A stretch of DNA of 64,000 nt from Acidovorax sp. Leaf78 (GCF_001422735.1 NZ_LMLZ01000020.1:124773-188772), one strand, 5' to 3'. Shown: positions 1 to 9,010, numbered from the stretch's first letter. Translations and numbers: made by a program. The notes: generated from the sequence alone by a model not told the origin.

Positions 1-2
1 GG

Positions 3-971
3 CTGGTGTTCTTCCTGTTCCAGTACATGCCGGCGGGCCTGGCGGCCAGCCACTATGCGGGCAACGCGCAGGTGTTCTACGACGACCTGCTGCAGCGATC
101 GGCCGCTGTGGATGCCACTGTTTCCGCGCAGCCGCTCACCGCTTTGGCGCCGCTGGTGGCCCAGGCCGAGGCGCAGTGGGGCGCGGGCCAGGTCGCGCGC
201 GTGGGCGTGCAGCAGCCCGGGCGCGCCGATGCCGACGTGCAGCTGGTGCGCATGGCGGGCGGGCAGATTGCCGGCAGCGACCGGCTGCGCTTTGATGCCC
301 GCACGGGCGAGGCCCTGCCGCCCAAGGCCGAGGACGGCGCGGCCCGCGAGACGCAGGACGTCCTGCTGGCCCTGCACGAAGGCCGCTTTGCAGGGCCCGT
401 GCTGCGCTGGCTGTACTTTGCGAGCGGCCTCTTGGGCTGCGCGATGATCGCCACCGGCCTGGTGTTGTGGACGGCCAAGCGCCGCACCCAACAGGACAAG
501 CGGGCCAAGGCGGGCGGCAAGCCCGAGTTCGGCTTTCGGCTGGTGGAGTGCCTGAACATCGGCACCGTGGCCGGCCTGCCCGTGGCCGTGGCCGCGTACT
601 TCTGGGCCAACCGCCTGATCCCGGCGGACTTCGCCACCCGCCGCGAGTGGGAGGCGCACGTGCTCTTCATCACCTGGGGCGTGCTGCTGCTGTACCCGGC
701 CTGGCGCACGCCGCTGCGCGCGTGGCTCGAATCGCTGTGGCTGGCCGCCGCGGCGTTTGCGCTGCTGCCCCTGCTCAACGCACTGACCACCGACCGCCAC
801 CTGGGCGTCACCCTGCCTGCGGGCGACTGGGTGCTGGCCGGGTTCGACCTCACCATGCTGGCGCTGGGCGCGTGCCTTGCGGTCGCTGCACGCCGCGTGC
901 ACCGCCGGCAGCGCGCTGCGGCGGAGCCCGCACGCGCCCGTGGTGCCGTGGTCGCCGGTGCCGCCCTCTAG
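3..971 (+). CDS. PepSY-associated transmembrane protein, 5' truncated by window edge
   Basis: The reading frame is open to the left edge, so the true start lies outside the window; a GTG at 6 is merely the first internal start codon. The visible part (about 321 residues) has a periplasmic-looking stretch, then a hydrophobic segment around residues 135-155 ending in a basic turn (WTAKRR), then three or more further membrane segments. This matches the C-terminal half of PepSY-associated membrane proteins, which in iron-uptake loci are thought to reduce or process ferric siderophores (compare FpvG of the pyoverdine system). It heads an operon with DUF3649, DUF3325 and MacAB genes, the usual company of this family. 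Family assignment is fairly secure; the reductase role is inference. Confidence 0.8.
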   Translation: MVFFLFQYMPAGLAASHYAGNAQVFYDDLLQRSAAVDATVSAQPLTALAPLVAQAEAQWGAGQVARVGVQQPGRADADVQLVRMAGGQIAGSDRLRFDARTGEALPPKAEDGAARETQDVLLALHEGRFAGPVLRWLYFASGLLGCAMIATGLVLWTAKRRTQQDKRAKAGGKPEFGFRLVECLNIGTVAGLPVAVAAYFWANRLIPADFATRREWEAHVLFITWGVLLLYPAWRTPLRAWLESLWLAAAAFALLPLLNALTTDRHLGVTLPAGDWVLAGFDLTMLALGACLAVAARRVHRRQRAAAEPARARGAVVAGAAL

Positions 972-988
972 CGCGCCGCAGTGCTTCT

Positions 989-1030
989 TCCCCGATTTCT
1001 CTTTCTTCTTTTTCTTCTTCTTCTTCTCGA
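989..1030 (+). repeat. Polypyrimidine (TTC-rich) tract
   Basis: Between the PepSY gene and the next start there is an almost pure C/T stretch with repeated TTC triplets, ending just before the ribosome binding site at 1036-1041. It is a simple-sequence tract that could vary in length by slippage. Being in the leader of the DUF4198 gene, it might influence translation, but nothing in the sequence proves that. Confidence 0.6.
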
Positions 1031-1047
1031 TCTTCAAAGGAGTCTCC

Positions 1048-1698
1048 ATGTTCAAGAAAACCCTGCTCGCCGTCGCCCTGTCCGGCATCGCCCTGTCTGC
1101 CGCTGCCCACCAGCTGTGGCTGGAGCGCGATGCCACCGGCCCGGTGCGTGTGTACGTGGGCGATGCCGACAGCGAGCACGACAAGGGCGCCGAAGTGGCC
1201 AAGCTGGCCGCCACCACCCAGGTCTTCACCACCGACCGCCAGCAGACGGCCAAGCTCACCGCCAAGGAGGAATTCCTGGAGGCCGACGTGGCCGCTGCCG
1301 GCGACGTGCGCCTGTCCAACGACCAGGTCTGGAAGCCCTGGAAGGCCAAGGACGGCAGCTTCCAGGCCGCCGTGTTCAACGCGCGCGCCGGCCGCAGCGA
1401 GACGCAGGCCGTGCTCGACTACGAGCTGGTGCCCGTCACGGCGGGTGGCAACACCTTCACGCTGGTGTTCAAGGGCCAGCCCGTGGCGAACAAGACCGTC
1501 ACGGTGATCACGCCCGACAAGTGGACCAAGGGCTTCAAGACCGATGCGGCCGGCCGCATCGACGTGCCGGTGAACGGCAAGGGCCGCTACGTGCTCGTCA
1601 GCACCCACGAGGCACCTGCCGTGGGCGATGTGGTCATTGCCGGCCAGAAGGTCGCCAAGCTGGGCTACACGACCACGCTGACCTTCGTCGCGCAGTAA
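1048..1698 (+). CDS. DUF4198-family periplasmic protein (first copy)
   Basis: A 216-residue protein starting at the ATG preceded by an AAAGGA ribosome binding site. It begins with a clear Sec signal peptide (MFKKTLLAVALSGIALSAAA, cleavage before HQLW), so it should be periplasmic. The mature part resembles DUF4198 proteins, a beta-rich family annotated as nickel/cobalt or metal uptake-associated. A block near the middle (GRSETQA ... ELVP ... GGNTF) recurs almost unchanged in the protein at 2537-3172, so the two are paralogues within one operon. The neighbouring PepSY, DUF3649, DUF3325 and Fur-type genes suggest a metal or siderophore role. The molecular function is unknown. Confidence 0.8.
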   Translation: MFKKTLLAVALSGIALSAAAHQLWLERDATGPVRVYVGDADSEHDKGAEVAKLAATTQVFTTDRQQTAKLTAKEEFLEADVAAAGDVRLSNDQVWKPWKAKDGSFQAAVFNARAGRSETQAVLDYELVPVTAGGNTFTLVFKGQPVANKTVTVITPDKWTKGFKTDAAGRIDVPVNGKGRYVLVSTHEAPAVGDVVIAGQKVAKLGYTTTLTFVAQ

Positions 1699-1704
1699 GC
1701 CGCC

Positions 1705-2016
1705 ATGGCCACGGCACACGCAGGCTCTGCCGCGCGCTACCGCTGCATGGTGGCCAGCCGCGCCCTGGCGGCGGCCCTGGGCGGCTATGCGCTGGCGTCG
1801 CTGTTCACCGCGGTGCTGGCCTTGGGGCTGCCCCGCGTGTCGGACACCAGCCGCGCCAGCGCGCTGCTCACGGCCACCCAGCTCAGCTTTGCGGTGTATG
1901 CGGCGGCGGTGATCTGGGCCTTCAGCGCGCGCAGCGCACTGCGCGCCTGGATGGGCCTGGCCGTGCCGTCGGCCTTGCTCGCCACTGCGCTCTGGGCGCT
2001 GAAGGCGGGCGCATGA
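1705..2016 (+). CDS. DUF3649 small membrane protein
   Basis: A 103-residue protein beginning six bases after the upstream stop. Two or three hydrophobic segments (about residues 20-45, 55-75 and 80-98) make it an inner-membrane protein. Sequence style and position match DUF3649, a family found almost only beside PepSY-type and DUF3325 genes in siderophore-uptake operons of Proteobacteria. Its stop codon overlaps the next start (ATGA), implying translational coupling. The biochemical role is unknown; a subunit of an inner-membrane iron-processing complex is the working guess. Confidence 0.7.
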   Translation: MATAHAGSAARYRCMVASRALAAALGGYALASLFTAVLALGLPRVSDTSRASALLTATQLSFAVYAAAVIWAFSARSALRAWMGLAVPSALLATALWALKAGA

Positions 2017-2375
2017 CGGCGGTGGGCTGGGTGGCACCGCTGGCCGCGCTCACGCTGTCGTTCAGCGGCATGGCGGGCCTGGCATTGGCCATGGACCGCC
2101 ACCACGAACAAGTGACGGGCCGCGCCGAGGTGCCACGCACGCAGCGCCGGGTGCTGCGCTGGGCGGCCAGCCTGCTGCTGGCGCTGGCCCTGGCCGCCTG
2201 CATCGGTGCCTGGGGCGCCACCGTGGGGCTGACCGCCTGGTGCGGCCTGCTCACGGCGGGCGGCCTGCTGGTGGGCGTGCTGCTGACCTACGCGCCGCAC
2301 CTGGCAGTACGGGTGTCGGCGGCCACGGTGCTGGTGGCGGGCGTGTGCCTTGTGGGGTCCGCTGCCGGGCTGTAG
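2013..2375 (+). CDS. DUF3325 small membrane protein
   Basis: A 120-residue protein whose ATG overlaps the upstream TGA by the ATGA arrangement. It has three strongly hydrophobic segments (about residues 5-25, 46-68 and 74-118) separated by a charged loop (DRHHEQ). DUF3325 proteins co-occur with DUF3649 and PepSY proteins next to TonB-dependent siderophore receptors, which is the arrangement here apart from a receptor that would lie left of the window. The function has not been established for the family to my knowledge. Confidence 0.7.
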   Translation: MTAVGWVAPLAALTLSFSGMAGLALAMDRHHEQVTGRAEVPRTQRRVLRWAASLLLALALAACIGAWGATVGLTAWCGLLTAGGLLVGVLLTYAPHLAVRVSAATVLVAGVCLVGSAAGL

Positions 2376-2380
2376 GCACC

Positions 2381-2392
2381 AGCGGCGCCGCT
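2381..2392. terminator. GC-rich palindrome after DUF3325 gene
   Basis: A perfect 12-base palindrome (agcggcgccgct) lies six bases after the DUF3325 stop and is followed by a G run. It lacks a T tract on the plus strand, so it may only attenuate or stabilise the transcript rather than terminate it. The 160-base gap up to 2536 also holds an A-run and a T-run flanking a short GC stretch (2408-2438) but no gene that I can see. Confidence 0.3.
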
Positions 2393-2536
2393 TGGGGGGG
2401 CGTTGGCAAAAAAAGTCCCGAACAGCGTGCGCTTTTTTCCGTCTCGTTGGTCATAGGCAGTAGGTGCAGTGCGTGGCCCTGCAGCCTGCGCCGCTGGCGG
2501 CCTGCATTTTTTTCATCTTCGTTTTTCGACCCAGCC

Positions 2537-3172
2537 ATGTCTTCACTCTTTGCCTCACCTTCCGCCGCCGCCGGTGCCTTGCTTGCGCTGGCCGCCTGCG
2601 CCTGGGCGGGCCACGCCCATGCCGACTATGTGTGGCTGCAGCGCGATGGGGCCCAGGCCCGCGCCTACGCCGGCGAGCTGCCCCGCCGCAGCGCGGCGCT
2701 GCCGCCCCTCCAGGCGCCGCGCGCCTACCTGGCCGACGGCAAGGACCTGCCCGTGGCGCCGCAGGCCGGCCACATCGACATCACCGCGCCGGGCGGGGAC
2801 GACCTGCGCCTGAGCACCTTGCACATCACCGGCCACGGCGCGGTCACCTACTACCAGGCCCGCACCGGCCGCAGCGAGACCCGCGCCGCCAACGACCTGG
2901 AGCTGGTGCCCACCACGCCGGGCGGCAACACCTTCAAGCTGGTGTGGAAGGGGCAGACCGTGGCGGCGTCGCAGGTGAACGTGGACACCAGCGCCGGCTG
3001 GCGCCGCACGCTGGCCCCGGCGGCCGATGGCACGGTGCAACTGGACACGCCCTTCCCCGGCCTCTACGTGCTGGAGGTGAGCGCCAAGGTCAATGGCTCC
3101 GTCACCGTGGACGGCAAGAAATACGACGACGTGCGCCACACCGCCACGCTCAGCTTCGAGGTGCCCCGCTGA
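2537..3172 (+). CDS. DUF4198-family periplasmic protein (second copy)
   Basis: A 211-residue protein with an N-terminal signal peptide (hydrophobic run around residues 10-24, cleavage probably after AHA before DYVWLQRDG). It is a paralogue of the protein at 1048-1698: both open with a WLxRDG-like motif after the signal peptide and share the block GRSETRA ... ELVPTTPGGNTFKLV. The ATG was chosen because the signal peptide starts there; the frame runs further upstream without coding character. Its TGA overlaps the macA ATG (TGATG), so it is translated together with the efflux genes. A metal- or siderophore-related periplasmic role is inferred from context only. Confidence 0.78.
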   Translation: MSSLFASPSAAAGALLALAACAWAGHAHADYVWLQRDGAQARAYAGELPRRSAALPPLQAPRAYLADGKDLPVAPQAGHIDITAPGGDDLRLSTLHITGHGAVTYYQARTGRSETRAANDLELVPTTPGGNTFKLVWKGQTVAASQVNVDTSAGWRRTLAPAADGTVQLDTPFPGLYVLEVSAKVNGSVTVDGKKYDDVRHTATLSFEVPR

Positions 3173-4476
3173 TGGCCCCGACTCCTCCTACCGAACGCAC
3201 GCCCCGCCGCGTGGGTGCCCTGTTGGTGCTTGTGGTGCTGGCGAGTGCCATCGCCGCCGGCGCTTGGTGGTGGACGCGGCAGCCCGCCATGGTCTACGAC
3301 ACCGTGCCCGTGGCGCGCGGCGACATCGAGGCCACGGTCAGTGCCATCGGCACGCTGCAGCCGCGCCGCTATGTGGACGTGGGCGCGCAGGTGTCGGGGC
3401 AGATAACGCGCCTTCACGTGCAGCCCGGCACCGAGGTCAAGAAGGGCCAGCTGCTGGTGGAGATAGACCCCAGCGTGCAGCAGGCCACGGTGGACGGCGC
3501 GCGCGCCGCACTCGCCGGCCTGCGCGCGCAGCTGGCCGAGCAGCAGGCCCAGCACCGCCTGGCCCAGCAGCAGCAGGCCCGCCAGCAGCAGATGGAGCGC
3601 GAAGGCGCCACGCGCCTCGAAGATTTGCAGACGGCCGAGGCCGCGCTCGCATCGGCCGCAGCGCGCATCGACCACCTGAAGGCGCAGATCGACCAGACCC
3701 AGGCGAGCCTGAAGGCCGACGAGGCGCGCCTTGGTTACACCCGCATCTACGCGCCCATGGCCGGCACCGTGGTGGCGCTGGAAGCGCGCGAGGGCCAGAC
3801 CCTGAACGCCACCTACCAGACGCCCAACATCCTGCGCGTGGCGGACCTGTCGACCATGACGGTGTGGACCGAAGTCTCCGAGGCTGACATCCGCAGCGTG
3901 CGGGCCGGCCTGCCGGTGTACTTCACCACGCTGGGCGGCCAGGCCGACGCCGCCGCGCGCCGGTGGCGCAGCACCGTGCGCCAGGTGCTGCCCGCGCCGC
4001 CCACGCCGGAGGCCAAGGCCGCGGGCGGCGCCAACGCACAGGCCGCCGCGAGCAAGGCCGTGTCGTACACCGTGCTGTTCGACGTGGACAACGCCGACGG
4101 CGAGCTGATGCCGCAGATGACCGCGCAGACGAGCTTCGTCACCGCGCAGGCGCAGGGCGTGATCGCCGTGCCGCTGTCGGCACTGGCCAGTCCGACCAGC
4201 CCTGCCAGACCGGCCAGCGGCAAGGCGGCTGGTGGCAAGGCAGCTGATGCGGAGGGTGACGGTGACAGCGCTGGTGCCGGCGCTGGCGAGAAGGCCGCCG
4301 CAGCCACCCACAGCGCCCGCGTGCTGCGCGCCGATGGCGTGGTGGAGCAGCGCGCCGTCGTCGTGGCGGTGAAAAGCCGCCACCTGGCCGAGGTGCGCTC
4401 GGGCCTGCAGGAGGGCGAGCAGCTGGTGACCGGCGAGCGCCCTGCGCGCAGCGGCCCGCAAAGGTTCAAGCTGTGA
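3172..4476 (+). CDS. macA: MacA-type periplasmic adaptor of ABC efflux pump
   Basis: A 434-residue membrane-fusion protein. Residues about 13-33 form the N-terminal membrane anchor; then come the beta-barrel/lipoyl half motif ([21 protein letters not shown]), a long Gln/Ala-rich coiled-coil hairpin (about residues 100-190), the second lipoyl half ([12 protein letters not shown]) and the beta-barrel and membrane-proximal domains. It would link the MacB ATPase to an outer-membrane channel. The gene is coupled to its neighbours at both ends (TGATG upstream, GTGA downstream). A Gly/Ala-rich insertion near residues 340-385 is longer than in Escherichia coli MacA (371 residues). Substrate is not readable; relatives export macrolides, lipopeptides or siderophores (PvdR). 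Confidence 0.9.
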   Translation: MAPTPPTERTPRRVGALLVLVVLASAIAAGAWWWTRQPAMVYDTVPVARGDIEATVSAIGTLQPRRYVDVGAQVSGQITRLHVQPGTEVKKGQLLVEIDPSVQQATVDGARAALAGLRAQLAEQQAQHRLAQQQQARQQQMEREGATRLEDLQTAEAALASAAARIDHLKAQIDQTQASLKADEARLGYTRIYAPMAGTVVALEAREGQTLNATYQTPNILRVADLSTMTVWTEVSEADIRSVRAGLPVYFTTLGGQADAAARRWRSTVRQVLPAPPTPEAKAAGGANAQAAASKAVSYTVLFDVDNADGELMPQMTAQTSFVTAQAQGVIAVPLSALASPTSPARPASGKAAGGKAADAEGDGDSAGAGAGEKAAAATHSARVLRADGVVEQRAVVVAVKSRHLAEVRSGLQEGEQLVTGERPARSGPQRFKL

Positions 4477-6503
4477 CCGCAGGCAACGGCATCCAACACG
4501 ACACCCTGCACGGCGTCTTGCATGACGCGCATGGTGTGCCGCTGATCGAGCTGCGCGGCGTGCGCCGCCGCTACGGCGGTGGCGAGCAGCCCGAGGTGGA
4601 GGTGCTGCGTGGCATCTCGCTGTCCATCCACGCGGGCGAGTTTGTCGCCATCGTGGGCGCGTCGGGCTCGGGCAAGTCCACGCTGATGAACCTGCTCGGC
4701 TGCCTGGACAAGCCCAGCAGCGGCAGCTACCGCTTCCAGGGCGAAGACGTGGCGGGGTTCGACGCCGACCAGCTGGCCTGGCTGCGGCGCGAGGCCTTCG
4801 GCTTCGTCTTTCAGGGCTACCACCTGATCCGCGCCGAGTCGGCGTGCGAGAACGTCGAGGTGCCCGCCATCTACGCCGGCACCCCGCGCGAGGAGCGCAC
4901 CCGCCGCGCAGCCGCACTGCTGTCGCGCCTGGGCCTGGCCGACAAGCTGCACCACCGGCCCACGCAGCTGTCGGGCGGGCAGCAGCAGCGCGTGTCGATC
5001 GCGCGGGCGCTGATGAACGGCGGCCGCATCATCCTGGCCGACGAGCCCACCGGCGCGCTGGACACCCACAGCGGCGCCGAGGTGATGGCGCTGCTGCACG
5101 AGCTGGCCGATGCGGGCCACACCATCGTGCTCATCACCCACGACCGCGAAGTGGCCGCCCAGGCGCGCCGCGTGATCGAGATCCGCGACGGCGAGATCGT
5201 GGCGGACAGCGGTGCGGCCGTGGCAGGGGCGTTTGAAGCAAAAAAAGCCTCTACCGCTCAACCAGCAAGCGCAAGTAGCTATAAAAATGGTAGCAAGCGT
5301 TCCGGCCGCGCCTTCTGGGCCGAACTGGCCGAGGCCGCCCGCTCGGCCTGGCGCGGCATGCGCATCAACCGCGCACGCACCGGGCTCACGCTGCTGGGCA
5401 TCGTGATCGGCGTGGCGTCGGTCATCGTGATGATGGGCGTGGGCGAGGGCGCCAAGCAGCGCGTGGTGGAGCAGATGGGCTCCATGGGCACCACGATCAT
5501 GTACCTGGGTGCCAGCCACCCGCGCGAGGGCGGGCCGCAGGGCGAGATCACCGCAGAGGACCTGGAGGCCATCGCCCGCCTGCCCGAGATCGGCCACGTG
5601 ATGCCCGTCATCGGCGACCCTATCCCCGTGCGCCACGGCAACGTCGAGCGGCAGATCTACGTGTTCGCCGCCAGCGAGGACATGCCCCGCGTGCACCACT
5701 GGAAGGTGGCCCAGGGCCGCTACTACAGCGCGGCCGAAGACCGCGACCTGGCGCCGCTGGTGGTGCTGGGGCACAAGGCCAGCGCGCAGTTTTTTCCGGA
5801 CCACCCGAACCCGTTGGGCCGCCACCTGCTGATCGGCAACGCGCCGTTCGAAGTGATCGGCGTGATGGCAGAGCGCGGCGCTGATTCGGGCGCACAGAAC
5901 TACGACGACATGGTGTTCATCCCTTACCAGTCGGGCCGCGCGCGGGTGTACCGGGTGCAGACCCAGCCCGACTACACCGTGGTCGCTGCTGCGTCGGTCG
6001 AGCAGGTGCAGGCGGCCGAGAAGGCCATGCACGCGCTGCTGCTGTCGCGCCACGGGCGCGAGGACTTTCGCATCGGCAACGCCGCGGCCAAGCTGCAGGC
6101 CGAGGCGCAGACGCGCAACGCCATGACCATGATGCTGGGCTTGATCGCGGCTGTGTCGCTGGTGGTGGGCGGCATCGGCGTGATGAACGTGATGCTGATG
6201 ACGGTGCGCGAGCGCACGCGCGAGATCGGCATCCGCATGGCCACCGGCGCGCGGCAGGGCGACATCCTGCGCCAGTTCCTCACCGAGGCCGTGCTCGTCA
6301 CGCTGGTGGGCGGCGCGGCGGGCCTGGCCATCGGCCTGGCCGTAGGCGCGGTGCTCATCGTGTCGGGCGTGCCCGTGATCTTCTCGCTCACCGCCATGGG
6401 CGGTGCCTTCGCCTGCGCCGTGGCCACGGGCCTGGTGTTCGGCTACATGCCCGCCCGCCGCGCCGCCGGGCTCGACCCCGTGGTGGCCCTGGCCTCCGAA
6501 TGA
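4473..6503 (+). CDS. macB: MacB-type ABC efflux ATPase/permease
   Basis: A 676-residue protein starting with GTG that overlaps the macA stop. The N-terminal ABC domain has Walker A (GASGSGKST), signature ([15 protein letters not shown]) and Walker B ([12 protein letters not shown]). The C-terminal half has the MacB/FtsX layout: one membrane helix near residue 305, a large periplasmic domain, then three helices with the motif [20 protein letters not shown]. It should power tripartite efflux with the adjacent adaptor and outer-membrane factor. Oddly, the linker between ATPase and first helix (about residues 256-275) is encoded by an inverted copy of the Comamonadaceae repeat at 5240-5297, giving a Ser/Ala-rich stretch with a KKAST start. 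Confidence 0.93.
   Translation: MTAGNGIQHDTLHGVLHDAHGVPLIELRGVRRRYGGGEQPEVEVLRGISLSIHAGEFVAIVGASGSGKSTLMNLLGCLDKPSSGSYRFQGEDVAGFDADQLAWLRREAFGFVFQGYHLIRAESACENVEVPAIYAGTPREERTRRAAALLSRLGLADKLHHRPTQLSGGQQQRVSIARALMNGGRIILADEPTGALDTHSGAEVMALLHELADAGHTIVLITHDREVAAQARRVIEIRDGEIVADSGAAVAGAFEAKKASTAQPASASSYKNGSKRSGRAFWAELAEAARSAWRGMRINRARTGLTLLGIVIGVASVIVMMGVGEGAKQRVVEQMGSMGTTIMYLGASHPREGGPQGEITAEDLEAIARLPEIGHVMPVIGDPIPVRHGNVERQIYVFAASEDMPRVHHWKVAQGRYYSAAEDRDLAPLVVLGHKASAQFFPDHPNPLGRHLLIGNAPFEVIGVMAERGADSGAQNYDDMVFIPYQSGRARVYRVQTQPDYTVVAAASVEQVQAAEKAMHALLLSRHGREDFRIGNAAAKLQAEAQTRNAMTMMLGLIAAVSLVVGGIGVMNVMLMTVRERTREIGIRMATGARQGDILRQFLTEAVLVTLVGGAAGLAIGLAVGAVLIVSGVPVIFSLTAMGGAFACAVATGLVFGYMPARRAAGLDPVVALASE
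5240..5297 (-). repeat. Comamonadaceae short repeat, copy 1 (inside macB)
   Basis: Read on the minus strand this contains the family core: TTGCTACC, then TAGCTACTTGCGCTTGCTGG, then TGAGCGGTAGAGGC. It is translated in frame as part of the MacB interdomain linker. The same element occurs in the window at 16137, 28208, 38414 and 46911 between genes, and at 56581 and 59095 inside genes. Confidence 0.85.
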
Positions 6504-7939
6504 TTGTGATGGTTGGTATGCGCACTTGTATTGCCTCTGTGTCCTGTCTTGCCGCTGGCGTGCTCCTGCTGAGCGGCTGCACCGCGGTGCAGCCGCTGCC
6601 TGAAGATGCCGCTGCCGCACCCGCCTTGCCCGTGCAGTGGGCCAGCCCGTTGCCGCCCGCGCAGGGGGTGGCGACGGGTGTCTCTGCGCTCGGCGTCGCA
6701 GAGCTCGACGCGCTCATCCGCGCGGCCCACGCGCAGAGCCCGGACCTGGCCGCCGCCATCGCGCGGGTGCAGCAGGCCGATGCAGTGGCGCGGGCCGCCG
6801 GCGCCAGCCTGCTGCCCGCGGTGACCGGCACGCTCGACGCCCGCCGCCAGGCCCGTGCCGGCGGGCAGGCCGAGGTGGCCGGCAACCAGATCGGCGCCGC
6901 GTTGGTCGCCAGCTACGAGCTTGATGCCTGGGGCCGCCTGGGTGCCGAGCGTGCCAGTGCCCAGGCCCTGCGCACGGCCAGCGTGCACGACCGCGGCGCG
7001 GTGCAGATCACGCTGACGGCGGCGGTGGCGCAGGCCTGGCTGCAGCTGGTGGGCGGGCGCGAGCGCCTGGCTATTGCCGAGCTGAACCTGCAGAGCGCCG
7101 ACCGCGTGCTGGCCGTGGTCGAGTCGCGTGCGCGCGCCGGGGCTGCTACGCAGCTGGAGCAAGCGCAGCAGCGCGGCCTGGTGGCCACGCAGCGCCAAAT
7201 GCTGGAGGCACGGCGCCAGCAGGTGTCCGGTGCGCACACGGCGCTGGCCGCGCTGCTGGGCCAGGCGCAGTGGCCGGTGGTGCAGGCCAGCGCGTTGCCG
7301 GCCGCGCAGACGCTGGCGCCCGCTGCCGGATCGCCCGCTGACCTGCTGGTGCGGCGGCCCGACATTGCGCGGGCCGAGGCGCGGCTTTTTGCCGCCCACG
7401 CCGACGTGGCCGCAGCCCGCGCGGCGCTGCTGCCGCGCATCAGCCTGAGCGCCAGCCTGGGCACCGGGGGCAGCAACCTGCCCCGCCTGTTCGACAACCC
7501 GCTCTACAGCCTGGCCGCCGCGCTGGCCGCGCCCATCTTCAACGGCGGGCGCCTGGCCGCCGACCGCGATGCGGCCCAGGCGCGCCAGGCCGAGCTGCTG
7601 GCGCAGTACCGCGCCAGCATCGTGGCGGCCGTGAGCGATGTGGAGCAAGCCCTGCAGGCCGTGGCGGGCACGCAGGCCCAGCGCACCGCGCAGGCGCAGG
7701 TGGTGCAGCAGGCGCAGCAGGCGGCCACGCTGGCGCAGTCGCGCTACCGCGCCGGGGCCGAGACGCTGCTCACGCTGCTGGATGCACAGCGCACCCTGTA
7801 CGCCGCGCAGGACATGGCGGCCCAGCTGCACCAGGCCGAATGGCAGGCGCAGGTGGCTCTGTACCGCGCATTGGGCGGGGGCTGGCAGCCCGACGCCGAT
7901 ACTGGCGCGCACCGCGTGGCCGCCATGGCGCAGCCATGA
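6500..7939 (+). CDS. Outer-membrane efflux lipoprotein, NodT/TolC family
   Basis: A 479-residue protein whose ATG overlaps the macB stop (ATGA). The N-terminus has a lipoprotein signal ending in LLLSGC with lipidation expected at Cys27. The body shows the OEP duplication of long helical coiled coils, with typical motifs such as [15 protein letters not shown] and [15 protein letters not shown], and [17 protein letters not shown]. It would form the outer-membrane exit duct for the MacAB pump encoded just upstream. The three genes plus the DUF4198 gene are all translationally coupled, so the pump is probably made as a stoichiometric set. Confidence 0.92.
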   Translation: MIVMVGMRTCIASVSCLAAGVLLLSGCTAVQPLPEDAAAAPALPVQWASPLPPAQGVATGVSALGVAELDALIRAAHAQSPDLAAAIARVQQADAVARAAGASLLPAVTGTLDARRQARAGGQAEVAGNQIGAALVASYELDAWGRLGAERASAQALRTASVHDRGAVQITLTAAVAQAWLQLVGGRERLAIAELNLQSADRVLAVVESRARAGAATQLEQAQQRGLVATQRQMLEARRQQVSGAHTALAALLGQAQWPVVQASALPAAQTLAPAAGSPADLLVRRPDIARAEARLFAAHADVAAARAALLPRISLSASLGTGGSNLPRLFDNPLYSLAAALAAPIFNGGRLAADRDAAQARQAELLAQYRASIVAAVSDVEQALQAVAGTQAQRTAQAQVVQQAQQAATLAQSRYRAGAETLLTLLDAQRTLYAAQDMAAQLHQAEWQAQVALYRALGGGWQPDADTGAHRVAAMAQP

Positions 7940-8409
7940 ACCCAGGCATGACAGAGCCGGTGACCATGCTGCAGCGCCTGCGCACCGCGGGCCTGCGCCC
8001 CACCACGGCGCGCATCGGCGTGCTGCAGGTGATCCATACCGCGGGCAGCGCGGGCATCGGCGCTGACGAGGCCTTTCACCAGATGCTGCTGCGCGGCACA
8101 CACGTGAGCACCAGCACGGTGTACCGCATCATCCACGAGCTGCAGACCCTGGGCGTGCTGCTGCACGACCGCAGCGACCGGCGCCACACGGTGTACCGCC
8201 TGCGGCCCTTTGCGCCGCCGCCGTCGGCTGACGTGCGCATCGCCTGCCGCCGGTGCGAGCGCTCGGCCACGCTGCCCGGCGCGCAGCTGCGCAACGAGCT
8301 GGAACTGCGTGCCGCCGAAGTGGGCCTGCGGCCGCTGGTGGCGGACCTGGTGCTGCAGGTGGACTGCCTGGGCTGCGACGGCGCCACGGGGCATTGCCAG
8401 CCCAACTAA
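7936..8409 (+). CDS. Fur-family metal-dependent transcriptional regulator
   Basis: A 157-residue protein beginning at an ATG that overlaps the preceding TGA. The N-terminal winged helix (LRTAGLRPTTARIGVL, then HVSTSTVYRIIHELQTLGVL) is typical of Fur/Zur/PerR proteins. Two CxxC pairs (Cys104/107 and Cys144/147) form the structural zinc site. The His-rich sensing segment seen just before the first CxxC in classical Fur is missing here, replaced by a Pro-rich stretch (FAPPPSADV). It is the last gene of the operon and probably controls it. Which metal or signal it senses cannot be told from sequence. Confidence 0.88.
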   Translation: MNPGMTEPVTMLQRLRTAGLRPTTARIGVLQVIHTAGSAGIGADEAFHQMLLRGTHVSTSTVYRIIHELQTLGVLLHDRSDRRHTVYRLRPFAPPPSADVRIACRRCERSATLPGAQLRNELELRAAEVGLRPLVADLVLQVDCLGCDGATGHCQPN

Positions 8410-8435
8410 ACCTAACTAAACCCCACGGGCCGCAC

Positions 8436-8475
8436 AAAGAAAAAGGACCAAACGCCCGGGGGCGTCTGGTCCTTG
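8436..8475 (-). terminator. Rho-independent terminator of the HU-like gene
   Basis: The arms aaggaccaaacgccc (8443-8457) and gggcgtctggtcctt (8461-8475) pair over 15 bases with one G-T wobble and a three-base loop. On the minus strand it is followed by a T-rich run (8436-8442), as expected for termination of the gene at 8501-9010. It also separates that gene from the converging efflux operon. Confidence 0.85.
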
Positions 8476-8500
8476 TCGCTGGGGAGCGCGGGCTGATTGA

Positions 8501-9010
8501 TCAGGCCGTTGCGTCCTTGAGCTTCTTCAGCGCGCGGGTCTTGATCTTGACCGATGCGGGCTTGGCGGGGAACCAGCGCTCAGCACCGGTGAAGGGGTCC
8601 TTGCCGAAGCGCTTCTTCTTGGCGGCGACTTGCTGCAGGCCGATCTTCAGCACGCCTGGCAGCGTGAATTCGCCGGAGCCCTTCTTGTGCACGGAGCCCA
8701 GGATGGCGGCTTCGAGCGCTGCCAGCACGGCCTTGGTGGCCTTGGGGTCCACGCCCGACTGCTCAGCCAGGTGGGCGACCAGCGTCGTCTTGTTGAACGC
8801 TGCCTTGATGGGCTTGAGCGCGGCGGGCACTGCGGCTGCCTTGACGGCAGGAGCCTTCTTGGCGGGAGCAGCAGCCTTCTTGGCGGCTGGAGCGGCCTTG
8901 GGAGCAGGCGCAGCCTTCTTCGCGGGAGCGGCCTTCTTGGCTGCAGGAGCGGCGGCCTTGACGACGACCTTCTTCGCGGGAGCAGCGGTGGTTTTTTTTG
9001 CAGTTGCCAT
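8501..9010 (-). CDS. HU-family nucleoid protein with histone H1-like Ala/Lys tail
   Basis: A 169-residue protein. Residues 1-70 are a low-complexity tail of Ala, Lys and Pro built from AAPAKKA-like units, similar to eukaryotic histone H1 tails and Bordetella/Pseudomonas H1-like proteins. Residues 71-169 form an HU/IHF-type domain (FNKTTLVAHLAEQSGV, then GSGEFTLPGVLKIGL, then KPASVKIK). It should bind and compact DNA. I chose the ATG at 9010 because MATAKK starts are usual; a TTG at 9028 would add six residues. A strong terminator follows the gene. The Lys-rich tail is prone to length variation between strains because it is repetitive at the DNA level. Confidence 0.9.
   Translation of the reverse strand: MATAKKTTAAPAKKVVVKAAAPAAKKAAPAKKAAPAPKAAPAAKKAAAPAKKAPAVKAAAVPAALKPIKAAFNKTTLVAHLAEQSGVDPKATKAVLAALEAAILGSVHKKGSGEFTLPGVLKIGLQQVAAKKKRFGKDPFTGAERWFPAKPASVKIKTRALKKLKDATA

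Noticed and set aside
3813-6620. A 935-codon minus-strand frame opposite macA, macB and the outer-membrane factor gene
   Set aside because: Antisense shadow of three well-supported genes; His/Gly/Arg-rich translation and no motifs.
8843-9005. Tandem repeat resembling a CRISPR-like array by its regular spacing
   Set aside because: It is the coding DNA for the Ala/Lys tail of the HU-like protein, without unique spacers.
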